Below, piece after piece: positions 24,538 to 33,127 of a stretch of 64,000 nt of DNA (its first letter is position 1; every line of letters begins with the position of its first letter). This DNA comes from Pseudomonas sp. stari2 (lineage in GTDB: Bacteria > Pseudomonadota > Gammaproteobacteria > Pseudomonadales > Pseudomonadaceae), in contig NZ_CP099760.1 of NCBI RefSeq assembly GCF_040760005.1, positions 2,909,501 through 2,973,500 of the forward strand, written 5' to 3'. The translations under genes were made by a program, and so were the position numbers. The notes beneath the pieces were generated by a model. That model had not been told where the DNA came from and did no database searches. It worked only from the letters and a program-made list of their open reading frames with translations.

Positions 24538-24834
24538 TTAGCGTTGAGTGTTTTGCACGGGAGTCTGCCTCTGGCTGACTTGAGGCGTGGTGCAAAGCCT
24601 GTCGAGAAAGGTCGAAATCTGCCGTTTGTCACGCAATTGCACCACCGGAATTTCTGGCCCGATTGACTGGCGCACGTTGTCGATACCCGGGCGGTAATCC
24701 CGGTCAAAGGTCCATACGAACTTCAGAAACGTCAGGAATTTTCGATCGATTTTTTTCTCTGCAGCCTGTCGCGAGATCCGGGCGAGGGTGGATTTGCCGC
24801 TGCCTGCGTTGCCCAGAATCACAATCCGTTGCAT
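24538..24834 (-). pseudogene. Internally deleted P-loop kinase (DNA topology modulation/FlaR-like)
   Basis: The 98-residue product begins MQRIVILGNAGSGKSTLARI, a normal Walker A start of the adenylate-kinase-like topology modulation family. It then jumps to EKKIDRKFLTFLKFVWTFDRDYR and VVQLRDKRQISTFLDRL, which resembles the C-terminal part of the same family. The middle, which should hold the substrate-binding region and Walker B-like segment (about 70 residues), is missing while the frame stays open. Full family members have about 170 residues. It may be expressed but is unlikely to be an active kinase. An alternative is a genuinely short variant. Confidence 0.6.
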
Positions 24835-24997
24835 GGGGACGTCCTGTCAAAAAAAGCCGGTAATTGTGCAGGTTCCGGATGTTCAATCAATGCGGATTCA
24901 GTCGTATTTCTTGCCTGACCCGCCGATATCAGGGAAGCTCCCGCGAATCTGTCTCGGGCAAGTCGGCTGGACGATCGAATCGTTAGGGAAGCGTTGC

Positions 24998-26125
24998 ATG
25001 GCGTTCAAGGTGTTGGTGGTCGGTGGGTATGGAAACTTCGGCAGCATCGTCTGCCGGCATCTGGCGTCGATGCCCGATGTTGATCTGGCGATCTCGGGTC
25101 GCGATCCTCACAAGTTGCTGCGCAAGGTCGGGGCGTTGCAAGCCGCTTCAGGAAAATCCTGCGCCAGTTGGTGCGGCGATGCCATGGTGCCCGGGTTCCA
25201 GTCTGCATTGGGCTCGATGGGGATTGAGTTGGTCATCCACACCGGCGGCCCGTTTCAGGGGCAGTCCTATGCGGTTGCCGAAAGCTGCATCGAGGCCGGG
25301 GTTAACTATTGCGACCTGTCCGACTGCCGAACCTTCGTCAACGGTATCGCTGTACTCGATGCGCGCGCGAAAGAGGCGGGCGTGGCGATTCTCAGTGGTT
25401 GCAGTTCGGTGCCGACCCTGTCTTCGGCCATCATCGATCAGCAGCGCAATCGCTTTCAGCGCATCGATTCAATCGAACATGGCATTTCCTCTTCCGCGAA
25501 GATGCCGGGGCTGTCTACCGTCGAAGGTGTGCTTGCCTACGCGGGCAAGCCGATCAAGCAACTCAAGGATGGTCGGGTTCACGAGGTGCCGGGCTGGCAG
25601 GATCTGACGTTGCGCAAAATGCCGCACCTGGGCACTCGCTTGCTGGCCAATGTCGACGTGCCGGATATGGATATTTTCGCCGGCCGTTATGGCGCCCGGA
25701 CACTCAGCTTCAAGGCCGGTGCTGGTCTCAAGCTTGGCGGTGTCGCCAATGCCTTGTTTGCCCAGGCCCAGAAGAAGGGGCTGATTCGCGACCATACCCC
25801 TTGGGCCGCACGACTGCATCGCCTGGGCACCTGGTTCGAGCGGCTCGGCGATGGCAAAAGCGCGATGTACATCGACGTTCAAGGTAGTGGGGTTGAAGGG
25901 CAACCGCTGTCCATGACCGCTCAGCTGACGGCATGGAATGACAAGGGCCCGGAAATCCCGAGCTGCGCCGCTGTTGCCCTGGCCGCCAAAATGGCCCAAG
26001 GCTATGTGCCTGAATCCGGCGCCCGGCCCTGCGTCGGCGAAATCACCGTCGACGAATACATGGCCGCGATCAACGACCCTGAAAACCTCAGCCTGTCTGT
26101 GCGTTTCTCTGACGGGCAGAACTGA
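24998..26125 (+). CDS. Saccharopine dehydrogenase-like NAD(P)-binding protein
   Basis: A 375-residue protein with an N-terminal Rossmann fold (VLVVGGYGNFGSIVCRHL, then SGRDPHKLL for the second strand) and a conserved segment IHTGGPFQGQSYAVAESCIEAGVNYCDLSD that marks saccharopine dehydrogenase NADP-binding domain proteins. In bacteria these are mostly uncharacterised trans-acting oxidoreductases, not lysine-pathway enzymes. The ATG at 24998 follows TTAGGGAAGCG and begins the Rossmann strand. It is followed after two bases by a DUF2269 membrane protein gene, so the two form an operon and may act together at the membrane. Confidence 0.85.
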   Translation: MAFKVLVVGGYGNFGSIVCRHLASMPDVDLAISGRDPHKLLRKVGALQAASGKSCASWCGDAMVPGFQSALGSMGIELVIHTGGPFQGQSYAVAESCIEAGVNYCDLSDCRTFVNGIAVLDARAKEAGVAILSGCSSVPTLSSAIIDQQRNRFQRIDSIEHGISSSAKMPGLSTVEGVLAYAGKPIKQLKDGRVHEVPGWQDLTLRKMPHLGTRLLANVDVPDMDIFAGRYGARTLSFKAGAGLKLGGVANALFAQAQKKGLIRDHTPWAARLHRLGTWFERLGDGKSAMYIDVQGSGVEGQPLSMTAQLTAWNDKGPEIPSCAAVALAAKMAQGYVPESGARPCVGEITVDEYMAAINDPENLSLSVRFSDGQN

Positions 26126-26127
26126 CC

Positions 26128-26619
26128 ATGCTTTATCTGTGCCTCAAGTACATTCATGTGATCGCCGCGGTTTTCCTGTTCGGATTCGGCATGGGCTCCT
26201 ACCTTTACCTGATCGCCGCCAGCCGCACCGCCAACCCTCAGGTGATCGCTCACGTGGCGAAAATGGTCGTGCGCTTCGACGCCTGGATCACCACCCCGGC
26301 AGGCTTCATTCAGATCGCATCGGGCTATGGGCTGATCAAGCTGGCCGGCCTTCCGTTGACCACGGAATGGGTGCTGACGTCGTTGATCATCTTTCTTTGC
26401 GTAGGATCGCTCTGGCTGCCGGTGCTGGTGCTGCAGAAGCGCTTGTACGTGATGGCTTCGAATGCGGTCGAGACCGGAGGAGGGCTCGCGGATGAGTACC
26501 GGTCGGTCTACCGGAAATGGTTCTGGATGGGGGTGGCCGGTTTTCTGGGGATGTTCGTGATCGTCTTGATGATGGTGACGAAGACGACGCCCATGCAGGT
26601 AGCCGGACTGCTGCTGTAG
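26128..26619 (+). CDS. DUF2269 family membrane protein
   Basis: A 163-residue protein with four hydrophobic helices (YIHVIAAVFLFGFGMGSYLYLI, FIQIASGYGLIK region, LTSLIIFLCVGSLWLPVLVL, MGVAGFLGMFVIVLMM). Histidine in the first helix (KYIHVIAAV) and the overall layout are those of DUF2269, a family related to CopD/YozB-like membrane proteins of unknown function. The start codon lies two bases after the stop of the saccharopine-dehydrogenase-like gene, indicating translational coupling. No further prediction can be defended. Confidence 0.83.
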   Translation: MLYLCLKYIHVIAAVFLFGFGMGSYLYLIAASRTANPQVIAHVAKMVVRFDAWITTPAGFIQIASGYGLIKLAGLPLTTEWVLTSLIIFLCVGSLWLPVLVLQKRLYVMASNAVETGGGLADEYRSVYRKWFWMGVAGFLGMFVIVLMMVTKTTPMQVAGLLL

Positions 26620-26682
26620 CGGGGCGGTGGCATATAGGCCGGCGGCCCGACGCGATGCATCGGGCCGCGGCGACATCGTGAT

Positions 26683-27672
26683 TTAAACAGTCACGACAAT
26701 CTTTCCGACCTGCTGGTTGGCCTCAAGAAAGCGATGCGCCTCTTGAATGTCCTCGAGGGCGAACGTCTTCGCGATGATCGGTTGCAGCGCGCCCGATGCG
26801 AGACCGTCGCCGATGAACGCCTTCGCCCGGGCCAGCGCCGCAGGATCCGCGACGACCTCCGCGTAAAGGTAGCCCTTGAGAGTCAGGCATTTACCCAGCA
26901 CGGTGAACAGCGGGAACGGCGTGGGTTCCGGGCTCAAAGCGCCGTACTCAAGCAGAATGCCGCCCCTGGCCATGCTCTGGGTGAGCTGTTCAAAAGCGGG
27001 GCCGCCGATCGGATCGAACACCACGCGTGCGCCCTGGCCATCGGTCAGGGCCATGACGGCGGCGACGATATCCTCTTCATCGCTGACGATGACGTGCGCG
27101 GCGCCGGCATCCAGCAAGGCCTGCTTCTTGGCGCGGGTGCGGGTCACGGCGATCGAAGTCGCGCCCACCATTCGGGCAATCTGGAAGGCCGCCAGGCCAA
27201 CGCTGCTGGAGGCGGCGGTGACCAGCACGAAATCGTTCTTCGTCAGTCTGGCCTGTTCGACCAGCGCGCCCCACGCGGTGACGTATTGCATCCAGGAAGC
27301 TGCAGCCTGCTCGAAGGACAGGTTCGACGGGTGTTTGACCGTCAGCTCGGCGGGCACGTTGGCCAGTTCGCCGTAGGTGCCCCATTTGGCGATGTCCAGC
27401 GGCGGAATCAGGCTGACTGCATCGCCGACCTTGAACTCGCTGACACCTGCGCCGACGGCAGCCACCACACCGGCGGCTTCATAACCGAGGCGGCTGGGAA
27501 ATTGCGCTTCCTGCAGATAAGCGTGATTGCGGAACATGACCTCGGCCCGATTCAACCCGAAGGCCTTGACCTCGATTTGCACCTCGCCGGGTGCCGGAGC
27601 CGGAATATCGACCGATTCCAGTTTCAAAACGCTTGCGTCGCCGTATTCATGAATCCTGACAATGCGTGCCAT
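26683..27672 (-). CDS. Zinc-independent NADPH:quinone oxidoreductase-type MDR
   Basis: A 329-residue medium-chain dehydrogenase/reductase. It begins MARIVRIHEYGDASVLKLE, has the GroES-like part (EVQIEVKAFGLNRAEVMFRN, LGYEAAGVVAAVG) and a Rossmann domain (VLVTAASSSVGLAAFQIARMVG). The zinc-binding cysteines of alcohol dehydrogenases are missing, which places it with quinone oxidoreductase/enoyl reductase-like members that use NADPH. AGAGGTAACC is ideally placed before the ATG at 27672; the open frame extends seven codons more. It is divergent from a LysR gene that probably regulates it. Confidence 0.88.
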   Translation of the reverse strand: MARIVRIHEYGDASVLKLESVDIPAPAPGEVQIEVKAFGLNRAEVMFRNHAYLQEAQFPSRLGYEAAGVVAAVGAGVSEFKVGDAVSLIPPLDIAKWGTYGELANVPAELTVKHPSNLSFEQAAASWMQYVTAWGALVEQARLTKNDFVLVTAASSSVGLAAFQIARMVGATSIAVTRTRAKKQALLDAGAAHVIVSDEEDIVAAVMALTDGQGARVVFDPIGGPAFEQLTQSMARGGILLEYGALSPEPTPFPLFTVLGKCLTLKGYLYAEVVADPAALARAKAFIGDGLASGALQPIIAKTFALEDIQEAHRFLEANQQVGKIVVTV

Positions 27673-27827
27673 GGTTACCTCTTCTGTGATCAATGAGGCC
27701 GGTGTGGCCGGCCTGAATTCGCGCCTGTTGCAGTTGCGCGCGTCGTTGCCATGGCCGTCAATTTAGGCTTTGGCTCGGGTCGGATAAAGACCTACGATAG
27801 CGCAACACTAGAAACACAGGGTTTCCA

Positions 27828-28718
27828 ATGGATCGCCTCACATTGATGGCCGTCTTCGTCAAAGCGGTGGAGCTTGGCTCCTTCAGCGCGGTGGCCGATG
27901 AGCTCAATCTGTCTCCGCAACTGGTCGGCAAACAGGTCAAGATGCTTGAGCAGCATCTGGGTGTCTCGCTGCTCAATCGCACCACCCGCAAACAGAGCCT
28001 GACCGACTTCGGCCGCACCTTCTATCAAAGGGCGAAGCTGATCCTGGCCGACATGGACGCCGCCGAAGAAATGGCCGCGATGACCCGAGGCGTGCCCAGT
28101 GGCCGGCTCAGAATCAACGCACCTGTCACCTTTGGCGTCAGCACGCTGGCGCCTCGACTGCTGGAGTACATGGTCAGGTATCCGCAGGTGTCGGTGGACC
28201 TGACCCTGTCCAACGAACTCGTTGACCTGCTGGAGGGCGGGTATGACGTGGTGTTTCGAATCGGTGAGCTGTCTGACAGCGGTCTGAAGGCATTGCCTTT
28301 GAAGCCATATCAAATGGTGCTGTGCGCGGCGCCTGCCTATCTGGCCAGGCGTCCACCGATTACGACCCCGCTGGATTTGCAGGAACATGAATGCCTGGCG
28401 TTCGCCTATTCCGACGGTCGCTCCCACATTCGCCTCGAAGGGCCGGACGGTTGCATCGACGTGCCGATTAAAAGCAGATTGACGATCAATCAGGCCGACC
28501 CGTTGCTGTCGGCGGTGGTGGCCGGGCTGGGTGTGGTGGTGCTGCCGCTGGAGCTGGTCAAGGATGCGCTGAGAAGCGGAACGCTGGTGAGGTTGCTGCC
28601 GGATTACAACGTCCCGGTCTCCCCGATGAATCTTCTTTACGCACCGGACCCTCGGTTGACGCCCAAGCTGCGAAGCTTCGTGGATTTTGCGAGGGCTGTG
28701 TTTGGCGCGGGTGCGTGA
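27828..28718 (+). CDS. LysR family regulator next to quinone oxidoreductase
   Basis: A 296-residue LysR protein of the CrgA/AaeR-like branch. The HTH is MDRLTLMAVFVKAVELGSFS (1-20) then SPQLVGKQVKMLEQHLGVSLLNRTTR, followed by the effector-binding domain. In this branch the divergently transcribed neighbour is usually an oxidoreductase under its control, as here (spacer 155 bases). The stop codon is 16 bases from that of the convergent GNAT gene. The inducer is not known, electrophiles or quinones being plausible from the neighbour. Confidence 0.87.
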   Translation: MDRLTLMAVFVKAVELGSFSAVADELNLSPQLVGKQVKMLEQHLGVSLLNRTTRKQSLTDFGRTFYQRAKLILADMDAAEEMAAMTRGVPSGRLRINAPVTFGVSTLAPRLLEYMVRYPQVSVDLTLSNELVDLLEGGYDVVFRIGELSDSGLKALPLKPYQMVLCAAPAYLARRPPITTPLDLQEHECLAFAYSDGRSHIRLEGPDGCIDVPIKSRLTINQADPLLSAVVAGLGVVVLPLELVKDALRSGTLVRLLPDYNVPVSPMNLLYAPDPRLTPKLRSFVDFARAVFGAGA

Positions 28719-28734
28719 AGGAAGATTGTGGCCG

Positions 28735-29340
28735 TCATTTCTGATTTTCTGGCTGGCTTGTAGCCCATTGCTCCCTGGTCAGCCCGTAACACTTGCACCA
28801 GGCCGGTGTCGTGGACAGCGTCAGTTCGGCATCATACAAGTGCACCGCACCGATCTTCATGGCGGCTTTTTGTGAGCGGATGTTCGACGGGGCGATGTGG
28901 AGATAGACCGTGTCGTATGCCTTGAAGGCGTGTTCCAGCATCAGTTGCTTCAGTTCGCGATTGGTCTCGCCACCCCATTTCGCCCGCACCAGAAAGGTGT
29001 ACCCGATGGCGATACTGTCCGGCAGGTCGGGCGGTGTGTAATAACTCGACATGCCCACGATCAGCCCCGTGTCGATATCGATGACGGCCAGGGTTTTACC
29101 GGTGGCCAGCCGTGCGGCGAAGTACGTTTCGAATATCGGCCGCTCATGGCGGTCGCTGGCGGGGTGGCCCGCCCAGATCTGCGGGTCCGAGGCCGCCAGA
29201 AACAGACCTTCAAAATCGTTTTCGGTCAGAGGCCTGAGCCTCAGCGTGCTCCCGCATACGTGATAAGGGGACTGATTTATTTCAGGAACCGATCCGAAAA
29301 CCCTCTGGCCAGCCTCACCACAGCAACGCTTCAACTTCAT
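28735..29340 (-). CDS. GNAT family N-acetyltransferase with an abnormal N-terminus
   Basis: A RimJ/RimL-like acetyltransferase: GSTLRLRPLTENDFEGL begins the fold, then IVGMSSYYTPPDLPDSIAIGYTFLVRAKWGGETNRELKQLML carries the acetyl-CoA pocket (shown here in part: RAKWGGETNRELK). The first 30 residues from the ATG at 29340 are not GNAT-like, and part of them is encoded by a half copy of the GGGGACAGATTTATTT palindrome (29267-29283). No better ATG, GTG or TTG lies closer to the fold. The repeat has therefore probably replaced the native start, and translation now comes from inside the upstream gene, which it overlaps by 26 bases. Function may be reduced. Confidence 0.72.
   Translation of the reverse strand: MKLKRCCGEAGQRVFGSVPEINQSPYHVCGSTLRLRPLTENDFEGLFLAASDPQIWAGHPASDRHERPIFETYFAARLATGKTLAVIDIDTGLIVGMSSYYTPPDLPDSIAIGYTFLVRAKWGGETNRELKQLMLEHAFKAYDTVYLHIAPSNIRSQKAAMKIGAVHLYDAELTLSTTPAWCKCYGLTREQWATSQPENQK
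29267..29283. repeat. Half copy of the GGGGACAGATT palindrome inside a GNAT gene
   Basis: GGGGACTGATTTATTTC differs at one base from one arm of the repeat that brackets the fasciclin gene. The opposite arm is missing here. Confidence 0.55.
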
Positions 29341-29653
29341 CAAATTTACCGGCGACCCTCAAAAAGGTATCCGCCCATCCGCTGCTCATGCCGAGTTCCT
29401 GCAACGGTCCGGTCGGTGCGAACAACACGGCGACCTTCAACCGCTCCGGCAAGGTGCCAGCCTTTAAGGAGTGAATCAGGGCTTGCAGTTCTGTTTTCGC
29501 ATCGAGCTCATCAGCCCAGGACGACCAGCAGAAGTCGTTATCCGGAATCGACACCAACTCGATAACGGCCTCAAGTATGAGGATGAGTGATTCGATATCG
29601 GACTCACACTGGGTGGGTCCTTGGAGTAAACGACGCAGGTGACGGGTTTCCAT
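29315..29653 (-). CDS. Conserved hypothetical protein, acidic, 112 residues
   Basis: An acidic 112-residue protein (METRHLRRLLQGPTQCESD at the start, EVEALLW at the end) with no signal peptide or membrane segment. It is predicted to be mostly helical. The amino-acid make-up, with Trp and Leu in the pattern of a folded globular protein, and its good codon use support a real gene, although I recognise no family. The Shine-Dalgarno signal is weak (TGGAATGCCCC before the ATG). Its end overlaps the following GNAT gene, whose start appears to have been shifted by a repeat. Small acidic proteins of this kind are often immunity or antitoxin-like, but nothing here proves it. Confidence 0.6.
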   Translation of the reverse strand: METRHLRRLLQGPTQCESDIESLILILEAVIELVSIPDNDFCWSSWADELDAKTELQALIHSLKAGTLPERLKVAVLFAPTGPLQELGMSSGWADTFLRVAGKFDEVEALLW

Positions 29654-29739
29654 GGGGCATTCCAGATACGGTTTCTAAGTTAAATGAGGCAGGTATTGAT
29701 TGTGCGAGCCGCACATCCTGTGTCGACTCAACGCCCGAA

Positions 29740-30642
29740 TCAAACCAGATTGGGCCGCAACTCGTGCACCAGATCAATCAGCGCACGCAACCGCGCCGGC
29801 ACGAAGCGATGGCCCGAGTAATAAAGCCTCAACCCGCCAAACGACGGACACCACGGCATCAGCACCGGCACCAGTGCGCCGCTGGCCAGTTCTTCCTGGA
29901 TGAACCACTCGGAAATGAAACCGATGCCCAGGCCCAGCACCACGGCCTGTTTGATCGCCAGCAACTCGTTGAACACGAAACGCGTCGGCAGATCCATTTG
30001 CAATTTCTCGCCGTCGCGCTCCAGCTCCCAGTGATAGAGGCCGCCGTGGGCCATGCGCATGCCGATGCTCTGGTGGGTGAGCAGATCCCGTGGGTGTTCG
30101 GGCACGCCGTGGCGTTCGAGGTACACCGGCGTTGCCACCATGAGCATGCGGATGTCGCCTGACAGCGCCACCGCAATCATGTCTTGCGGCACGGACTCTG
30201 CCAGGCGGATCCCGGCGTCGAAGCCCCCGGCGACAATGTCGACCATGCTGGCCTCGCTGACGACGTCGATGCGCACTTCGGGATAACGTCTTGCGTACTG
30301 ATTGAGCAGCGGCTCCAGCAGCAGGTACGCCGCGCCGTGCGGTGCGTTGATGCGCAGTGTGCCGCTGGGTTCATCGAGACCGACGCTGGCCTCTTCGCCG
30401 GCACTCTTGATCTGCGCTAGTGCTGGGGCGATGCGCTCCACATAGCGCTGCCCGATATCGGTGAGGGCAACGCTGCGCGTAGAGCGGTTGAACAGGCGTA
30501 CCTTCAGGCGCGCTTCGAGGCCGGCCACCGCGCTGCTCACGGCGGTAGTGGACATACCCAGTTCCTGTGCCGCGCCGCGAAAACTGTTGCGTCGGGCGAC
30601 GGCCAGTACCACTTCCAGCTCGGTCATTCCTGTTCTGTGCAT
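29740..30642 (-). CDS. LysR family regulator divergent from an aldehyde dehydrogenase
   Basis: A 300-residue LysR protein of the CrgA-like branch with HTH segment TELEVVLAVARRNSFRGAAQELGMSTTAVSSAV and linker RLFNRSTRSVALTDIG; the remainder is the co-inducer domain. The ATG at 30642 (MHRTGMTEL) is preferred over the upstream frame because it matches family length. It is divergent from the aldehyde dehydrogenase gene at 30767, so control of that gene is likely. Confidence 0.87.
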   Translation of the reverse strand: MHRTGMTELEVVLAVARRNSFRGAAQELGMSTTAVSSAVAGLEARLKVRLFNRSTRSVALTDIGQRYVERIAPALAQIKSAGEEASVGLDEPSGTLRINAPHGAAYLLLEPLLNQYARRYPEVRIDVVSEASMVDIVAGGFDAGIRLAESVPQDMIAVALSGDIRMLMVATPVYLERHGVPEHPRDLLTHQSIGMRMAHGGLYHWELERDGEKLQMDLPTRFVFNELLAIKQAVVLGLGIGFISEWFIQEELASGALVPVLMPWCPSFGGLRLYYSGHRFVPARLRALIDLVHELRPNLV

Positions 30643-30766
30643 TGATTGTCCTGAAAATAGGGATGTTTCATCAGCCAAAGGATAGCTTATCGGAACAATC
30701 AACCCTTCTTAGACTTCGCTTCATCGAGGCTCGCTTCAAGCGGGTCATTTTCAGCGAGGAGTTGTC

Positions 30767-32197
30767 ATGCAGCGCATTGAACACATCTACATCAACGGCG
30801 AGTACGTCCTCCCACACGGTCAGGAGTGGTTCGACCTCCATAACCCCAGCACCGAAGAAGTCATCGGTCAGGTTCGATTGGGCGATGCACTGGACGCCCA
30901 GCGCGCCATCGCCGCCGCCAAGGCTGCGTTCCCGGCCTGGTCTCGCACAACGCGTGAGGAACGCATTGCCGTCCTGCAACGCATGCATAAGGCCGTGGCG
31001 GTCAGAGAGGAAGAACTGCTGGAAGCCATCCTTGAGGAGTATGGCTCGCCTGCGGTTCGCGGGCGCTGGATGGCGACGTACCCGGCGGATGTGATTGTGC
31101 AAGCGATCGAAGCGCTGGAGGCGTTCGACTTCGAAGAGCAGGCCGGTATGGCCAAGGTCATTCTGACGCCCGTGGGCGTGACCGGGCTGATCACGCCGTG
31201 GAACAGCAATGCCGGCTTCATCTGCAACAAGCTGGCCACCGCACTGGCGGCGGGCTGCACCGCCGTCATCAAGCCCAGCGAGATGAGCGCGTTGCAGACG
31301 CAGGTCGTGATCCGGGCGTTGCACGAAGCGGGGCTGCCACCGGGTGTCTTCAACATCGTCAATGGCCGAGGCGACGTGGTTGGCGAGGAGATCGCCCGGC
31401 ATCCCGACGTGGCCAAAATCTCGTTCACCGGGTCGTCCGCGGTCGGTCAGCATCTGGTCAGAACCGGTGCCGACACCCTGAAACGCGTGACCCTGGAATT
31501 GGGCGGCAAGTCGCCCACCGTGGTACTCGATGACGCGGACTTCCAGGCGGTCATGCCGTTGGCACTGCACGCCGGATTCCTCAACAGCGGCCAGGCCTGC
31601 ATCGCGGGCACGCGCATTCTGGTACCGCGTTCACGGCTCGCCGAGTTCGAACAGGCTGCGAAGGAGGGCGTCGCACAGTTTCAATCGGGCGATCCGCGCA
31701 ACGCCGACACCGATATCGGCCCGATGGTCAGCCAGAAACAATGGGAGCGGGTGCAGCGCTACATCCGTATCGGTCAGGAGGAGGGCGCGAGGTTGCTGGC
31801 GGGTGGCGAAGGTCGTCCTGAAGGCCTGCGCGCCGGATGGTTCGTCAAACCTACGATTTTCACGGACGCCAACAACCAGATGCGCATCGCGCGAGAAGAA
31901 ATCTTCGGGCCAGTGCTGACGATCATCCCTTACGAAGACGACGCCGATGCGATCCGCATCGCCAACGATACGGATTATGGGCTGAGCGCCCTGGTGCTGG
32001 GCCAGAACCCCGAACGCTGTGTGAATATCGCCCGTCAGATCGACTCGGGACGCGTACTCATCAACACCCTGGCCCACGAACCGCGCGCTCCTTTTGGCGG
32101 ATTCAAACACTCGGGCCTGGGGCGCGAAATGGGCAAGTGGGGGATGAGTGCGTATTTGGAGCCGAAGACGTTGATCACCCATGACGCGGTGAAGTGA
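30767..32197 (+). CDS. Aldehyde dehydrogenase (NAD+), betaine-aldehyde-dehydrogenase-like
   Basis: A 476-residue aldehyde dehydrogenase. ITPWNSNAGFICNKLATAL gives the cofactor region, FTGSSAVGQHL the Rossmann turn, LELGGKSPTVVLDDAD the catalytic glutamate region and NSGQACIAGTR the catalytic cysteine. GGFKHSGLGREMG near the end is also standard. The family oxidises aldehydes to acids with NAD(P)+; the exact aldehyde cannot be named. GAGGAGTTGTC before the ATG is a good RBS. It is divergent from a LysR regulator. A hairpin (32287-32308) lies downstream in the leader of the next gene. Confidence 0.9.
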   Translation: MQRIEHIYINGEYVLPHGQEWFDLHNPSTEEVIGQVRLGDALDAQRAIAAAKAAFPAWSRTTREERIAVLQRMHKAVAVREEELLEAILEEYGSPAVRGRWMATYPADVIVQAIEALEAFDFEEQAGMAKVILTPVGVTGLITPWNSNAGFICNKLATALAAGCTAVIKPSEMSALQTQVVIRALHEAGLPPGVFNIVNGRGDVVGEEIARHPDVAKISFTGSSAVGQHLVRTGADTLKRVTLELGGKSPTVVLDDADFQAVMPLALHAGFLNSGQACIAGTRILVPRSRLAEFEQAAKEGVAQFQSGDPRNADTDIGPMVSQKQWERVQRYIRIGQEEGARLLAGGEGRPEGLRAGWFVKPTIFTDANNQMRIAREEIFGPVLTIIPYEDDADAIRIANDTDYGLSALVLGQNPERCVNIARQIDSGRVLINTLAHEPRAPFGGFKHSGLGREMGKWGMSAYLEPKTLITHDAVK

Positions 32198-32286
32198 CCG
32201 GATCGCGGGGATCGGAAACCGGGCGAAATTCATTCCTGGTTTCCAGCAGCGCTACGCATGATCGCCCGGGTTTGAAGTTGACCGTC

Positions 32287-32308
32287 CATGCTGCCCTATC
32301 GCAGCATG
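32287..32308 (+). promoter_or_regulatory. Hairpin in the leader of the DUF7660-like gene
   Basis: CATGCTGC-CCTATC-GCAGCATG is a perfect eight-base-pair stem-loop 30 bases before the ATG at 32339, without a T-run. It could be a leader structure or a protein-binding palindrome. Confidence 0.45.
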
Positions 32309-32338
32309 GCTTCTCCCGAATTCCATGCCTGGAAACTC

Positions 32339-32641
32339 ATGTCTGAACCTTTGGATCTTGATGAATTGTTGGAACATGTCAGTGATGAAGCCTCGTTCAT
32401 TCGCTTCATCAGGGCGCTGGGGGCTGATTTTGCCCACGAGCGATCATTGGAAGACCTGTCACCTTCAGCGCCCTATGGGGCAGGCGCTTCAGGGTGGGAA
32501 AACGGATCCGTTGACTCGTTCCTTGATGCGGCGGCCGCGTGGGCGGACTCGAGCAGCCGATCCTCTTCATACGAAGGTGCGGTATCGAACGTATGGCAGC
32601 GTTGCGCAGCCATTCTGCTGGCCGGAAAGTTTTATGAGTGA
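32339..32641 (+). CDS. DUF7660-like small acidic protein
   Basis: A 100-residue acidic protein: LDLDELLEHVSDEASFIRFIRALGADF (as motif FIRFIRALGADF), then SGWENGSVDSFLDAAAAWADSS and a final WQRCAAILLAGKFYE. The pattern D-E-x-S-F-I-x-F-x-x-A-L, W-E-N-G-x-x-x-S-F-L-x-A-A-x-A-W and W-x-x-x-A-x-x-L-x-x-G-K-x-Y-E is that of the DUF7660 family, small cytoplasmic proteins often found near polymorphic-toxin immunity genes. The ATG at 32339 follows TGGAAACTC. It overlaps the next gene by eight bases. Immunity function is a possibility only. Confidence 0.7.
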   Translation: MSEPLDLDELLEHVSDEASFIRFIRALGADFAHERSLEDLSPSAPYGAGASGWENGSVDSFLDAAAAWADSSSRSSSYEGAVSNVWQRCAAILLAGKFYE

Positions 32642-33065
32642 GCTGCCCGCGACCTTCGCGTCTGACCGGAAGAACCCCATGCCCAGAGTGTTACCGGACA
32701 ACGAACTCAACGCGTTATTGGTGGAAGCCGAAGCCAACGGTTTAACGCTCAGTGAGCTTGCCGCCACTTGCACGCAGTTCTCTATTGCACCGCGAGATCT
32801 GCTGAACGAACTCTCCATAACCATTGCCGAGGGCTATCTGGAGAGATCGCTGGACTATGAGTTTTGCGATGGTGTGATGAACGGAATCATCAATGCCGTG
32901 GTTGAGGTCGCCATGACTGAAGAAATGCCTGAGCCCGCCTTCTCGCTCTATCAGGCGTTCGATCTGGGTGAGTGGATCCGCAGTGAAGACCCGCCGGGAA
33001 CTGATCCCGGTGAGAAATACGCGAGGCCAGTGGTTGAGGACATAATGCGTGCGTTGAGGGGCTGA
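32634..33065 (+). CDS. Small acidic hypothetical protein coupled to the DUF7660-like gene
   Basis: A 143-residue acidic protein (start MSELPATFASDRKNPMPRV). It has no signal peptide or membrane segments; the central part is helical (ELNALLVEAEANGLTLSEL, IAEGYLERSLDYEFCDGVMNG). The ATG at 32634 lies within the last codons of the preceding gene (ATGAGTGA), after GGAAAG, which is strong evidence for translational coupling; a downstream ATG (32679) is an alternative. No family is recognised. The two overlapping small acidic proteins look like an immunity-type or stress pair. Confidence 0.65.
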   Translation: MSELPATFASDRKNPMPRVLPDNELNALLVEAEANGLTLSELAATCTQFSIAPRDLLNELSITIAEGYLERSLDYEFCDGVMNGIINAVVEVAMTEEMPEPAFSLYQAFDLGEWIRSEDPPGTDPGEKYARPVVEDIMRALRG

Positions 33066-33127
33066 GGTTCAGTGTCGATTCTGACGGACGACTGACGTGG
33101 AATCGGGCTTGCGCTTGCTGTCATCAG

